Program-made: the position numbers and the translations under genes
Shown here: positions 54,587 to 64,000 of the stretch, piece by piece
Position numbering within the stretch: the stretch's first letter is position 1
Layout of the letters: the number at the start of each line of letters is the position of its first letter
The notes under the pieces: model-generated
Told to the model about the DNA's origin: nothing
Databases searched by the model: none
The model's input: only the letters and a program-made list of their open reading frames with translations
DNA from: Bacteroidaceae bacterium
GTDB lineage: Bacteria > Bacteroidota > Bacteroidia > Bacteroidales > Bacteroidaceae
Assembly (NCBI GenBank): GCA_017938245.1
Contig: JAGBBX010000017.1
Coordinates: 1-64,000, forward strand
Direction: 5' to 3'
DNA: 64,000 bases

Positions 54587-57235
54587 TCAATTTTGAATGT
54601 TCAGAGCCTCGCATCCACGAATATCCTGCGTCTTATCATATATAAGCATAAATATTCCCGCCTCGATATAGGCGCATAGAGAGCTTACATCGATAGAGAT
54701 ATTTGGATTATCGGCAATCTCAAAGTAATAGATATAAGGCGACAGCGTATCCTCAATCTTTCTGAGGTCGTTCGAGCCAAGCAGCAAGAAAGCAAGCGAA
54801 GGGCAACGATAGATACCTGTTGGCCACTCGCGAAGACAGCGGTTACCCTCCTCATCGCGTTGGTGACGAATGATAAAACGCTGCAACGAACTTATACTAA
54901 GCGGTTCAGTGGGGAAACGTCCGAATCTATTGTAGCTCAAGTCAATACCCTTCAGATAAGGCAGACGAACAGCGTAAAAATCGTCCGATAGTTTCGACAA
55001 GTGATTATAGCTGAGGTCAATCGCCTCCAACATATAAGCCCTGTCGCCCTTCATCGAGCCATCGGGAATCTCTTTCATTCCATTACCGGCAAGGATTAGG
55101 TAGGTAAGCGGAGAATTCTTCTTAAAGAGTATCCCCGGGAAAGTTTCAAGACGATTATTCGATAGATTAACCTCGGACACATTCACACCGCGGAAGTTCT
55201 CGCCATTCTCGAATCCCTCTATCTGATTGTATGAAAAATCGATAGACGGAACCACGTAGACCGATTTTGCATTGAAAATATCGGGAAAAAGTTTCAAGCG
55301 GTTATTGCTGCAAGTAAAACTCTCGAGCTGTGCATATCCACAGAAATAGCCATCCTCGGTGCTTGGAATCTCGGTAATTTTGTTATTATCGAGGTATATC
55401 TTTGCCAGCTGAATATCCTTTCCAAAGGGGTACAATTTCTCTATTTTATTACTTGCACAATCAAGCATACCAAGCTTAACCATCTTCTTCAGCCTTTCGT
55501 GCGAGGGGAACTCGACAAGATTATTATATCCCATATACAGAATCTGCAATGTGGCACACGATGCACCATCGATAACAGCCTCCCAATCGGCTTTCAGTTG
55601 CTCACCCGATATTCCCTTATTGCAAGCCACATTCAACTGAATGAGTTCGGGCAGTTGCGACAGCATCTCGACGGGCAGTGCCGTAAGATTTCGGCAGTTG
55701 TAAATTTCAAGGTCGGTGAGTGCAGTCATCTTACCCCACGAAAGAGTATCCCTACCATCGTAGAAAGGCGACTCGGGCTTAATATCTCTGAAAAACTCCT
55801 CGTATGTGATAGGCGAGTTTGCAATATAGAACTGCTCAAGATTTCTCAGTCGCATAATAGCGCGTGAGATACCGGTGATACCGTTTGTTAGGTCGCCAAA
55901 CTGAATATGCTTTAACGAGATACCCTTTACAATAGGCTCGGCTGTAGCATCTGCCTCTATAGTCTTTATCCAGTCGGCCGAGAGTCCCAGACGAAAATCG
56001 CGCTCAAGGAACTGTTTCTCATAATCGTAGCGCATAGCCACCTTCTGCTCCTCACTCATTGTAGGCGACACATACTCGAACAGATGACTACCCACAATTT
56101 CCGAGTGCGTTCCAAGCGAGAATATAACCAACTCGGTAAGTTGTCCTATAGCATCGGGCACAACACCCTTTGCACCCATACCCGACAATGATATTGTAGC
56201 CACACGACCATTAGAGTGCAGCTGCACACCCGGTTGATAGCCCCACATATCAATGTCGCTATTAAAATTCCAGTTACAGCCGGGAGCAAGTTCCTGTCCT
56301 GCGTAACTCCAATTGGGTCCATCGAGTGCCTCCCAAATATCGCGTAAGGCAATATAATCCTTTAGATACTCGGCCGTCTCGCTCACGCTCACGGGAACCT
56401 CTACATCCTTTGTCTCTACATTATCACACACAGTAAAAGAGGTAGGCTCGTCGACTGTTGCAACCTCAAGGACAGTCTTTCCCTTTTTATCGGAATATGT
56501 AACATAGCTGCTCACCTCGTAGGTACCTGCCTTAAGCCACACAAGAGTATCGCACACACCATACGCAGTGAGAGTATTCATCCCGGGATAGAGCGTCTCG
56601 TCGGATGAACCATCGCGAAAATCCTCGGTATAGGTTACAGGAACCTTTTTTATGGATGTAACCTCCTTTGTAAAGGTATTTTTTATATTAATATCCACCA
56701 CACGAATATTGGTAAAGGGGTAGGCTTCACCCTCCGATGCCCGTGTCTCGGGCAGTCTCTTTACCAGACGGAAAGATGCCATTCCACGCGCAATGACATC
56801 AACGGGTAACACTTTTACGGTGAGACCACCCGCCTTCACATTGAAAGTATTATCCTCGATGGTACCCGAGAGAAGAACCTCGTCGAGTTTACCATATATA
56901 TAATAACCTATAATGGTGTACTCGCCCTCCATTAGCTCTATTTTCTCGCTGCGCAAACCAAACTCGGCATTCTCGACATTGTAGGCGCCAAGCACCAACG
57001 TCTGCGAAATTGTAGAACCATCGTACTGCATCACCACCTTAACCTTATGCGCATCGGCAAGCCTATCCAAAGAGCCTGCCGCACGACTCAGCGAAGCCTC
57101 CTTAACCACCTTAAACTGCGCATAACCATACTGCTGCAGAGGAGCTTTGTCATCATCCTCGGAGCAAGCTGCCAGCCCCATTGTCAACAGGGCTGCAAGC
57201 ATATACATATATATTCTAAAATGTTTCATCGTCAT
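54587..57235 (-). CDS. Large leucine-rich-repeat lipoprotein with N-terminal DUF4458-like region
   Basis: 882 residues. Lipidated Cys24 (GLAAC) is followed by SEDDDK. Residues about 35-300 are two beta-rich units (YGYAQFKVVKEASLSRAAG, IELMEGEYTIIGYYIYGK, then VASFRLVKRLPETRA), resembling DUF4458. From about 310, DIWEALDGPNWSYAG and WNFNSDIDMWGYQPGVQL start a leucine-rich-repeat array to about residue 850 (LDLSYN-like units such as IDFSYNQIEGF, VNLSNNRLETFP, IDLSYNHLSKL, IDLSYNRFGRFP). It is probably a surface adhesin or substrate-binding scaffold. Fifteen nt downstream of the preceding gene. Confidence 0.82.
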   Translation of the reverse strand: MTMKHFRIYMYMLAALLTMGLAACSEDDDKAPLQQYGYAQFKVVKEASLSRAAGSLDRLADAHKVKVVMQYDGSTISQTLVLGAYNVENAEFGLRSEKIELMEGEYTIIGYYIYGKLDEVLLSGTIEDNTFNVKAGGLTVKVLPVDVIARGMASFRLVKRLPETRASEGEAYPFTNIRVVDINIKNTFTKEVTSIKKVPVTYTEDFRDGSSDETLYPGMNTLTAYGVCDTLVWLKAGTYEVSSYVTYSDKKGKTVLEVATVDEPTSFTVCDNVETKDVEVPVSVSETAEYLKDYIALRDIWEALDGPNWSYAGQELAPGCNWNFNSDIDMWGYQPGVQLHSNGRVATISLSGMGAKGVVPDAIGQLTELVIFSLGTHSEIVGSHLFEYVSPTMSEEQKVAMRYDYEKQFLERDFRLGLSADWIKTIEADATAEPIVKGISLKHIQFGDLTNGITGISRAIMRLRNLEQFYIANSPITYEEFFRDIKPESPFYDGRDTLSWGKMTALTDLEIYNCRNLTALPVEMLSQLPELIQLNVACNKGISGEQLKADWEAVIDGASCATLQILYMGYNNLVEFPSHERLKKMVKLGMLDCASNKIEKLYPFGKDIQLAKIYLDNNKITEIPSTEDGYFCGYAQLESFTCSNNRLKLFPDIFNAKSVYVVPSIDFSYNQIEGFENGENFRGVNVSEVNLSNNRLETFPGILFKKNSPLTYLILAGNGMKEIPDGSMKGDRAYMLEAIDLSYNHLSKLSDDFYAVRLPYLKGIDLSYNRFGRFPTEPLSISSLQRFIIRHQRDEEGNRCLREWPTGIYRCPSLAFLLLGSNDLRKIEDTLSPYIYYFEIADNPNISIDVSSLCAYIEAGIFMLIYDKTQDIRGCEALNIQN

Positions 57236-57250
57236 CCTCTATTATCCGAT

Positions 57251-59155
57251 TCAACTCTGTGGGCCAATCACCAATGCCTTAATAGCCTTACCGTCGGGAG
57301 CAAGGAATATAGCAATATAAAGACTCTTTTTAACCTTTAAATTTGCATAGTACTCATCTTGGTCGTTCATTGCCACCTCGTAGTTCACCTCCTTAAAAGG
57401 AATATCATTTCCCTCGGTATCGATAATCTTTATAGCTTTCTCGCTCCAACCCTCCCACTCGCTATCGCTAAGGTTGGGGAATACCTGTAACACGCGTCCC
57501 ACGCGCGATTCCACTCTGTAAATCTCCTTTGTACCAAATTGCTCTATTATTGAAGCAGCAAGTTCCATATCTGTTTCAAGAGCGCAAGGCACACTGTTAA
57601 TCATCATATACAAGATTCTGAATCCTTTTCCGGGGTCTAATGTTATGCCCGATTTTATCACAAGCGCCTTAATATAGTCGCCATTCACACCACGCAGAAT
57701 GACGATTATAGGCTTGGAGAGAGTTTTTACCGAGATATACATATTATCGTTTGCATCCATTCCCGCCTCGAAGTTCACATCGCGATGCGAGATTGTATTG
57801 CCGTCGGCATCTATTATAAGAGTAGCATCCTCGGTCCAGCCTTCCCAATGACGCTCACCAAGATGAGGGAATATCTGCAAATAACTACCGGCATCGGCCG
57901 ATACAGCATATACCTTATTGAGCGAGTATTTCTCATCGAGCATAGCAAGCATTGCAGTGTCGCTCTCCTCGAAACAATCAAGCTCGGTAGTCATTCCCTG
58001 CATCACAGTGAACCCTTTGGTTAGGTCGACATAATCGCTCATTTGGGTAACCTCTATCATCACATTGTTATATACCGAGTCGATGAAAGAGACATCGTGC
58101 AACGACTCGTAAAGAGCCATAATGCTGTCATACATTGCCGCAGGCAGAGCAACCACATAACCCTTACGCTCACCCTCGGTCTCGGCGGGGAAGGGCTCTC
58201 CGCTGATACTTACCTTAGAGGCATCCTCGCTGTCGACATTTACCTTCAACCAACTATCCGACGACTCCATTAACTCGAGTGCATTATCCTCACCCACGTT
58301 AAAACAGAGATAGTGGCAGTCGTAGTTAAGAGTGGTCACCTTATAAGGTACAGAATAGTCGTATTGCAGCGAATCGCCACTCATTGTGTTCAACACCGAG
58401 AAGAGTGAACCATCGGCCGAGAGGTTCCAGCCCCACGGATTTTCGCCTTCAATTTTTATTCTCTCGGGCAACATTCCCGAATAAGATAGCAGATAGCCAA
58501 ATTGAGCCGTTCCATCGCTATTGAAGAATTTTAATACATCCTTACAAGGGATAGCCTCATACTCATCGGCAACTGTTATACGAAATGTGCGACGATAGAG
58601 ATTCTCCTTATCGGTATTTACCGTAAATTCATCAATCCATCGAGGTTTTTCCGAGACACCAAAGTCGAAATTTGCCTCAACCGCGAACTCGAGTACTCCG
58701 GTTGCCGACACTGCAATCTCGCTGCACTCCTCGCCGTTAGCATCGATGACACGCAACGAATATCCCATTGCCGTACGATGAACCGTTGCTATCGTCTCTT
58801 TGTTACCGCGACGCATCATAGTGAGCGTTGCCACACTCTCGGTAAAATCCTGTGCCTCGTTGCCAACCTTTACAAAAACAGTCGCCTCGCCTGCACCACC
58901 TGTAATATCATTGGCAAAGGCAGTACCATCGGTCGAGAGAGTACACCAGATTGCATCCGATGCAATGCTCCACTCTGCTACCGAAGCAAACTCAATCTGT
59001 TCCATAGCCCCTGCTGTGCACTGCAACATAAGCGGCTTTTCGAATATGGGTGCCAAAGGCTCCATCGCCTCTTTGTCATCGTCCGAGCAGGCAGCAACAG
59101 CAAATAACGCAACCGCCGTCAGCGACAAAAGCATCCATTGTGAAAATCTTCTCAT
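57251..59155 (-). CDS. Lipoprotein with duplicated C-terminal module (DUF5003-like, tentative)
   Basis: 634 residues. Lipidated Cys23 (AVAAC) is followed by SDDDKE. A BACON-like unit (about 45-140) precedes further beta domains. The C-terminus holds two clear copies of one module, about 420-505 and 545-630. Each reads Y.V....G..LQ(I/V)FP.L....WEGW.E.A..IID..GN....(R/K)(D/E)VN(F/Y)E..M...D......K.L and ends with a (D/G)..IKALVI strand. I believe this corresponds to the DUF5003 family but cannot confirm it. Fits a surface binding protein of the SusCD locus. Confidence 0.7.
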   Translation of the reverse strand: MRRFSQWMLLSLTAVALFAVAACSDDDKEAMEPLAPIFEKPLMLQCTAGAMEQIEFASVAEWSIASDAIWCTLSTDGTAFANDITGGAGEATVFVKVGNEAQDFTESVATLTMMRRGNKETIATVHRTAMGYSLRVIDANGEECSEIAVSATGVLEFAVEANFDFGVSEKPRWIDEFTVNTDKENLYRRTFRITVADEYEAIPCKDVLKFFNSDGTAQFGYLLSYSGMLPERIKIEGENPWGWNLSADGSLFSVLNTMSGDSLQYDYSVPYKVTTLNYDCHYLCFNVGEDNALELMESSDSWLKVNVDSEDASKVSISGEPFPAETEGERKGYVVALPAAMYDSIMALYESLHDVSFIDSVYNNVMIEVTQMSDYVDLTKGFTVMQGMTTELDCFEESDTAMLAMLDEKYSLNKVYAVSADAGSYLQIFPHLGERHWEGWTEDATLIIDADGNTISHRDVNFEAGMDANDNMYISVKTLSKPIIVILRGVNGDYIKALVIKSGITLDPGKGFRILYMMINSVPCALETDMELAASIIEQFGTKEIYRVESRVGRVLQVFPNLSDSEWEGWSEKAIKIIDTEGNDIPFKEVNYEVAMNDQDEYYANLKVKKSLYIAIFLAPDGKAIKALVIGPQS

Positions 59156-59180
59156 ATACTACTTATATAATATTCAACAA

Positions 59181-60077
59181 TCAATATCCCTGCTCCATAA
59201 GTCTCGCAGCCTCATCGTCGCTAATCCACTCTACAGCATTCATAAAAGTACCCACAACATTTGAGCCCTCGGCCATTCCCGGTACATAGAGAGTCATATA
59301 TTGGAAGATAAACTTCTCGCAGCTGCTGTAGTACGACGTATATTCGGGAGCGTTACGCGCCATAATATAACCATCGCCATAGATGGTACCGAAAGCCTCG
59401 GCTGTAGATGCGAATTTCTGGTCCTTCATTCTTATTGTCGGATTCAGAATATCATCCGTCTCGAACTCTATTTTAAGGTCGTATCCATCGTAGAAATAGT
59501 TACGCATAATAATGGTATTCTCCTGCTCGGGGTCGACCTCACTGCGTATCAATCGCATATCTATATTTGTCATATAGTTCATAATATAGGTCGATGTAAC
59601 CAGACAGTAGCCTGTAAAAGCATTAATATCGAAAGGACAAGCCTTGCGAAGTTCTACCTGCGCACGTGTACCATATAAATCCCATTCACTCTTTTCGTCG
59701 ACCAATAGATTGAGTGTTACGCCCAACGAATCGTAAACATCGATATTCTCGTGATAACCACGCATACGCACCTTGCTCACAAGCTCACCCGCCTTTATCG
59801 TTACGGTATTCTGCTCCAATGAGTAGTGTCGCCCCTCAATAGCATTCGTCTCCTGCTCCACCACCTCAACGGCAAATGTGCGGTCGTAGTCACACGCCTG
59901 TGTAGCAGCGATAGGAATCTCGAAATAGTCCTCGCTATTCTCAACGGGGAACACATACATTGTATCGGAGAACATTATGTAGTTAGGCCCGCTGTATGTC
60001 GTATATTCCGAGTCGCAAGCAACCACCGAGAGCAGCAGCGCCAATGCCACACACACCTTTGTTATAATCTTTCTCAT
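59181..60077 (-). CDS. DUF4984-like lipoprotein of the SusCD locus
   Basis: 298 residues. Lipidated Cys21 (LSVVAC) is followed by DSEYTTYSGPNYIMFSD. Residues about 40-125 resemble a DUF4843/Calx-beta-like strand domain (FEIPIAATQACDYDRTFAVEVVEQETNAIEGRHYSLEQN), and the rest (DINAFTGYCLVTSTYIMNYMTNIDM to the end) is the part I associate with DUF4984. Such proteins follow SusD in peptide- or glycan-uptake loci and probably form part of the outer-surface complex. Twenty-two nt after susD. Confidence 0.7.
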   Translation of the reverse strand: MRKIITKVCVALALLLSVVACDSEYTTYSGPNYIMFSDTMYVFPVENSEDYFEIPIAATQACDYDRTFAVEVVEQETNAIEGRHYSLEQNTVTIKAGELVSKVRMRGYHENIDVYDSLGVTLNLLVDEKSEWDLYGTRAQVELRKACPFDINAFTGYCLVTSTYIMNYMTNIDMRLIRSEVDPEQENTIIMRNYFYDGYDLKIEFETDDILNPTIRMKDQKFASTAEAFGTIYGDGYIMARNAPEYTSYYSSCEKFIFQYMTLYVPGMAEGSNVVGTFMNAVEWISDDEAARLMEQGY

Positions 60078-60099
60078 ATTTATTTATTCAGATTTTTGT

Positions 60100-61629
60100 T
60101 TACTTATTACTCTCGTTAGGCTCAATGTCGGCATCGGGCGACTCAAGTTCGTGCTGTGGGATAGGCCAAACAAACAGAGGATTCTCGGCGTCAATCCTCA
60201 GACTGCTACCGTTCGATAGCGACTGACTCTGCGGGGTACGCTCGAATCCTTTACCCCAGCGCTTGAGGTCGGTAAGGCGGAAGCCCTCCATATAGAGCTC
60301 TTTCACACGCTCCTGTTCAATAACATCCATTGCAGTCGCAGCATTGAGTGCCGCCGAACCACCGTAGTTCATATAACGCGCCGCACGAAGCTTGGTAATA
60401 TCCTTTGATGCCAACGAGTAGTTGGGTGTCTCCAGGTTACAGTAAGCCTCGGCACGTATGAGATACTGCTCCGAGAGGCGCAGCACCTTAGGCATAGATA
60501 CATTCAGCAGTTGTGCCTGCGCGTATAGGTCACTGTTTCCCCAATACTTAATGAGCAGAGGCCAAGTGAGCCCGTGACTATACCCCGTTTGCATAGTCTG
60601 GAAGAAACTCAGCGCACGCAGGTCGCTGCTTTCGTACAGATTCAACACCCATTGTGCAGGCACATAATCGGGCTTAAAAGAGGTGTAATCGTAATTAAAA
60701 AATACCGTTCCCAATGCACCTCCGTAGTTGGTGCTTGTAAATCCCACCTTCCAAATAACCTCGGTAGAGTTATCGCTTGTCCACATATAGTCGTAGTAAC
60801 TCTGTGTCGAGCTATATGCCATCGACGCACTCGAGAGTGCATAATATCCGCTGTCGATAACCTTTGACGAATATTTTACAGCCTCGTCATAATCTCTCAT
60901 ATAAAGAGCCACACGTGCACGCAGAGCATACACCGTATATTCATTGAAATATGTCGTATTATAGAGCGGGCCGAAATAAGATGGGTCGTAGTCATCCTCC
61001 AGTTTCAGAAGTTCGGCGGCGCGGTCGAGGTCGCTCAGCACCAACTGATACGAGTCGTACAACGAAGAGCGTTTAATCTCGGGCAGTTCGTAGTAGTGCT
61101 CGGTAAGCACCACGCCAAGTTGCTTCTTGGCATCCTCGTCGCTCTTGTAGTCCTTGCAGTAGAGTTTTATAAGCTCCGAGTAGGCCAACGCCCTTGCAAA
61201 ATAGGCCTCGCCGCAGAATTGGTCGAGTCGGTCGAGCTGGTCATCGTCGGTAATTGTTGTTCTTATCTTTGCAGCATTGTCGAGTAGGAAGTTACTGCGA
61301 CCTATCACATCGTACAGAGCACCGTAGACAGCCTCTACCTGCGAATTTGTGGCAAGAATTTCCCAGCGCCATACATCGCCGTAAGTATTTGTATAGCCGT
61401 TTACTGCATACACAAAATCGGCCTGAATATCGGGCAGCAGTGTCAGATAGCCACTATATAGTGCAGGACTCAAAAAAGCCGAGTAGATACCCATAACAGC
61501 TTGGTCGGCCTCATCGACAGTGGTGATTGCCTCGTTCTCGAGAACTGCATCCTCGGGATATTTGTCGAGACACGAGACGGCACACAATGATGCCGCAAGC
61601 ATCAATATATAATTCTTTATTCTCATCAT
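60100..61629 (-). CDS. SusD/RagB-family nutrient-binding lipoprotein
   Basis: 509 residues. Lipidated Cys20 (LCAVSC) followed by LDKYPEDAVLENEAITTVDEADQAVMGIYSAF, the standard SusD N-terminus. The helical TPR-type core and late block LSEQYLIRAEAYCNLE near 385 and ERVKELYMEGFRLTDLKRWG near 450 are diagnostic. It ends in VWPIPQHELESPDADIEPN. SusD proteins lid the SusC barrel and deliver substrate to it. Eleven nt after susC. Substrate cannot be read from sequence. Confidence 0.95.
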   Translation of the reverse strand: MMRIKNYILMLAASLCAVSCLDKYPEDAVLENEAITTVDEADQAVMGIYSAFLSPALYSGYLTLLPDIQADFVYAVNGYTNTYGDVWRWEILATNSQVEAVYGALYDVIGRSNFLLDNAAKIRTTITDDDQLDRLDQFCGEAYFARALAYSELIKLYCKDYKSDEDAKKQLGVVLTEHYYELPEIKRSSLYDSYQLVLSDLDRAAELLKLEDDYDPSYFGPLYNTTYFNEYTVYALRARVALYMRDYDEAVKYSSKVIDSGYYALSSASMAYSSTQSYYDYMWTSDNSTEVIWKVGFTSTNYGGALGTVFFNYDYTSFKPDYVPAQWVLNLYESSDLRALSFFQTMQTGYSHGLTWPLLIKYWGNSDLYAQAQLLNVSMPKVLRLSEQYLIRAEAYCNLETPNYSLASKDITKLRAARYMNYGGSAALNAATAMDVIEQERVKELYMEGFRLTDLKRWGKGFERTPQSQSLSNGSSLRIDAENPLFVWPIPQHELESPDADIEPNESNK

Positions 61630-61640
61630 ACCTAATTATT

Positions 61641-64000
61641 TTAGAATGTAAGCTCCAATCCGCAAGTATACTGACGCGACATCGGATACTGCGCCTTATA
61701 CACATTGCTCGACGACTCGGGGTCTATTCCGCTGAACTTTGTCCAGGTAAACAGATTCTGCGCCTGCACATATACGCGAGCCTTGCTTAGTACCTTACTT
61801 TTGGCAAGCAACGGCTGTGGCACTGTGTAACTGAGCATTAAGTTTTTCAGACGCAAGAAAGAGGCATCCTCGAGGAAACGTGTATCCATCTGAGGTGTTA
61901 CACCATATCGCGGAATATCGGTAATATCACCCGGCTCTTTCCAACGGTCGTAGAGCATACGTTTCGACTGATTATATGCAGTGTAGAGTCCGTTGCTCTC
62001 CTCGAAGAAGCGGTCGTTGTTGAACATCCAACGGTCGGCAACCCAACTGAAGTGAGCATTCAAACTGAAACCCATCCACGAGAGAGTAGTTCCGAATCCT
62101 CCCTGCCAGGGAGCAATGTAATTCTTGTCGAGCATCACCTTGTCGCCCTCGCTGAACACATTTGTAATCTCGCCATCCTTTGTGTACCAAAGAGCATCGC
62201 CGTTTGCAGGGTTTACGCCTGCGTAACGATTAATGTAGAACTGTCCTACCGACTCACCGACAACCAACTTTGTCGAGGTGTTGGAAATCTCATACTCATC
62301 GAGTCCGTTATAAAGTTCTGTAATCTCGTTCTTGTTGTACGAAGCATTGGCATTTACGTTCCACGTGAAATTGCGAGTGCGGATAATATCGGCATTAAGC
62401 GAGAACTCCACACCTCGGTTAACCATCTCGCCCACATTATCCCATCGTGTACCGAATCCATTGTTCACGTATGACTGCGGAACAAGCATAAGCATATTTG
62501 TTGTCTGCTTGTGGTAGAGCTCTACATCAAGGTTCACACGATTGAAAAATCCTAAGTGCAATGCCAGATTGTTAGACCACAACTGCTCCCATCCAAGTTT
62601 GTCGTTACCCTGACTGATAGCAGCAATACCCGCGTTACCCATATAGTTTGCACCACTGCCTACAAGTGCCAGATGGTCGTAGTCGGGAATTGAAGAGTTA
62701 CCCGAGGTACCGGTGCTTAGTGCAACCTGCGCATTTGTGAGCCAACCGCTTGTACCCTGCATAAAGCGCTCTTTTCTGAGGTTCCACATAAAGCCAAACG
62801 ACCAGAATGTAGCCCAACGACCGTGCTTACCAAAACGCGACGAAGCATCGGTACGCAGCGAAAAATCGGCATAATACTTATCGTTGTAGTTATACTCGCC
62901 TCGACCAAAGAACGAGAGGAACGAGTGACTCGAGAAAGAGTTTGCCCAAGAAACAGCTCTTGTTCCCGATACGAGCGAAGTAAAAGCATCGTTATTCTGT
63001 CCCCTTGTTATCACCTGAAAACTCTCGGAACGGTAGTCGACACCCTCCTGTCCCAACATAAAGTTCAGCGAGTGGCGACGAGCAATCTTCATATTGTAGC
63101 TTGCTGTATTTGTAATTGTGAGGTTCACAGCATCGAACGAACTACGTCCGGCAGCACCTACACCGTTGTTTCCCACAAAGCTGGGATAAGATTTCATATC
63201 GGCGGTAGAATGTGTGTAATCGACACCCAAGCGCGAACTTATTGTAAGATTCTTTACGGGTGTAAACTCGGCATACATAACAGCAAGAGCCTTGTACTTT
63301 TTATTTGTCACAGGATTGTTATTCATCCACTCGATTGGGTTATGCGATGTTCCCACCCAACTGCCGTCCGACGACGAAGCCACCGAACCATCCTCGCGGT
63401 AAGGATTCCAATAGGGAAGCATAAAACGACACGCCGAGATAGGGCTACTGAGCGAATACTCACCCTCGTCGGCCTGCTGTACCTCCTCGTATGTGAGCAT
63501 AAGGTTTGTTCCCACTTTCAGCCAATCGGCAGTCTTTACATCGCTATTTGCACGCATATTATAGCGTTTGAAAGTAGAGCCTTGCGCTATACCATCCTGG
63601 TCGAAGAATCCTCCCGACACAAAATAATTCAGCTTCTCCGAGGCATAGTTTACCGAGAGGTCGTAGCTCTGCAAACGTGCGCGGTCGTTGAACACCGTCT
63701 TTAGCCAGTTAATATCGGTAAGTCGCAGACGGTCGTAGTCCTGCCCCTCGTCGAGTCCAAGCTCCTGCTCAAAGAGTATTCGCTCCTCGGTGTTCATAAG
63801 ATTCCAATTGCCGTGTGCAAGCTGCGAATATCCCTGCTGTGTGCGGAAAGTGACATCCACCCTATCGGTAGAGGTACCGCGTTTTGTTGTTATTACCACA
63901 ACGCCGTTGGCTGCACGCGCACCGTAGATAGATGTTGACGATGCATCCTTAAGCACGTTTACCGACTCGATATCATTTGGGCTTATAGCGTTAAAATCGC
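61641..64000 (-). CDS. SusC/RagA-type TonB-dependent transporter (partial, N-terminus outside window)
   Basis: About 786 residues are in the window; the reading frame is open to position 64000, so the signal peptide, carboxypeptidase-like domain and part of the plug lie beyond. The plug motif [37 protein letters not shown] at the start is typical of the SusC/RagA class. The rest is the 22-strand beta barrel, closing with [11 protein letters not shown], a C-terminal aromatic for outer-membrane insertion. It imports the ligand captured by SusD, powered by TonB. First visible gene of the nine-gene operon. Confidence 0.96.
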   Translation of the reverse strand, partial: DFNAISPNDIESVNVLKDASSTSIYGARAANGVVVITTKRGTSTDRVDVTFRTQQGYSQLAHGNWNLMNTEERILFEQELGLDEGQDYDRLRLTDINWLKTVFNDRARLQSYDLSVNYASEKLNYFVSGGFFDQDGIAQGSTFKRYNMRANSDVKTADWLKVGTNLMLTYEEVQQADEGEYSLSSPISACRFMLPYWNPYREDGSVASSSDGSWVGTSHNPIEWMNNNPVTNKKYKALAVMYAEFTPVKNLTISSRLGVDYTHSTADMKSYPSFVGNNGVGAAGRSSFDAVNLTITNTASYNMKIARRHSLNFMLGQEGVDYRSESFQVITRGQNNDAFTSLVSGTRAVSWANSFSSHSFLSFFGRGEYNYNDKYYADFSLRTDASSRFGKHGRWATFWSFGFMWNLRKERFMQGTSGWLTNAQVALSTGTSGNSSIPDYDHLALVGSGANYMGNAGIAAISQGNDKLGWEQLWSNNLALHLGFFNRVNLDVELYHKQTTNMLMLVPQSYVNNGFGTRWDNVGEMVNRGVEFSLNADIIRTRNFTWNVNANASYNKNEITELYNGLDEYEISNTSTKLVVGESVGQFYINRYAGVNPANGDALWYTKDGEITNVFSEGDKVMLDKNYIAPWQGGFGTTLSWMGFSLNAHFSWVADRWMFNNDRFFEESNGLYTAYNQSKRMLYDRWKEPGDITDIPRYGVTPQMDTRFLEDASFLRLKNLMLSYTVPQPLLAKSKVLSKARVYVQAQNLFTWTKFSGIDPESSSNVYKAQYPMSRQYTCGLELTF

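Noticed and set aside
62823-63704. 293-codon open frame antisense to susC
   Set aside because: A shadow of the beta-barrel coding sequence with no motif of its own.

Overview
The window is chromosomal DNA from a Bacteroidota bacterium, almost certainly order Bacteroidales. The evidence is a SusC/SusD pair with a long tail of lipoprotein genes, promoters of the type TTTG-N18-20-TAnnTTTG/TTCG, a Rho with a long disordered insert, and families largely confined to this phylum (DUF4835, DUF3127, BT_3928-like, BACON, FISUMP-like). No phage, insertion sequence, integrase, rRNA or CRISPR array was seen.

Layout. 1-4889 (- strand): a six-gene operon read from 4735 down: polyprenol-phosphate glycosyltransferase, DUF1599, a DoxX/MauE-like membrane protein, tpiA, a SPOR protein and folE, closed by a hairpin terminator at 146-177. 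4890-11126 (+): mfd, an exported C1B aminopeptidase and nhaA. 11213-12229 (-): an exported M28 peptidase. 12546-28568 (+): a 14-gene division and wall cluster (mraZ rsmH ftsL ftsI murE mraY murD ftsW murG murC ftsQ ftsA ftsZ yqeY) with MraZ-type operator repeats in its promoter. 28569-29291 (-): recO. 29435-32046 (+): tRNA-Glu, rpsT and gyrB. 32161-33500 (-): a nitroreductase-like gene, a FISUMP-like lectin-type exported protein and tRNA-Cys. 33799-35872 (+): an unrecognised 231-residue protein and tilS.

35922-45323 (-): dnaN, a DnaQ-like exonuclease, a coaBC gene fused in frame to DUF4835, recN, an rlmB-type methyltransferase, a pseudoprotease-TPR protein and a TlpA-type thioredoxin. A DUF3127 OB-fold gene is divergent from dnaN at 45533-45910. 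46031-47273 (-) looks like a small accessory patch: a PadR regulator plus 2TM-like membrane protein, bounded by short repeats, next to a decayed gene remnant. 47274-49247 (-) is rho.

49526-64000 (-) is one tightly packed operon that runs off the right edge: SusC (partial), SusD, a DUF4984-like lipoprotein, a lipoprotein with two copies of a C-terminal module, two leucine-rich-repeat lipoproteins, an S8 (subtilisin) lipoprotein, a DUF1573 protein and a lipocalin-like lipoprotein. Several of these have a Ser/Asp/Glu-rich stretch right after the lipidated Cys, which suggests display on the cell surface. With a protease and no glycoside hydrolase visible, the locus reads as a protein or glycoprotein capture-and-uptake system (inference). 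It is the best candidate here for a poorly described system. The next most notable items are the CoaBC-DUF4835 fusion and the repeat-bounded PadR/2TM cassette.
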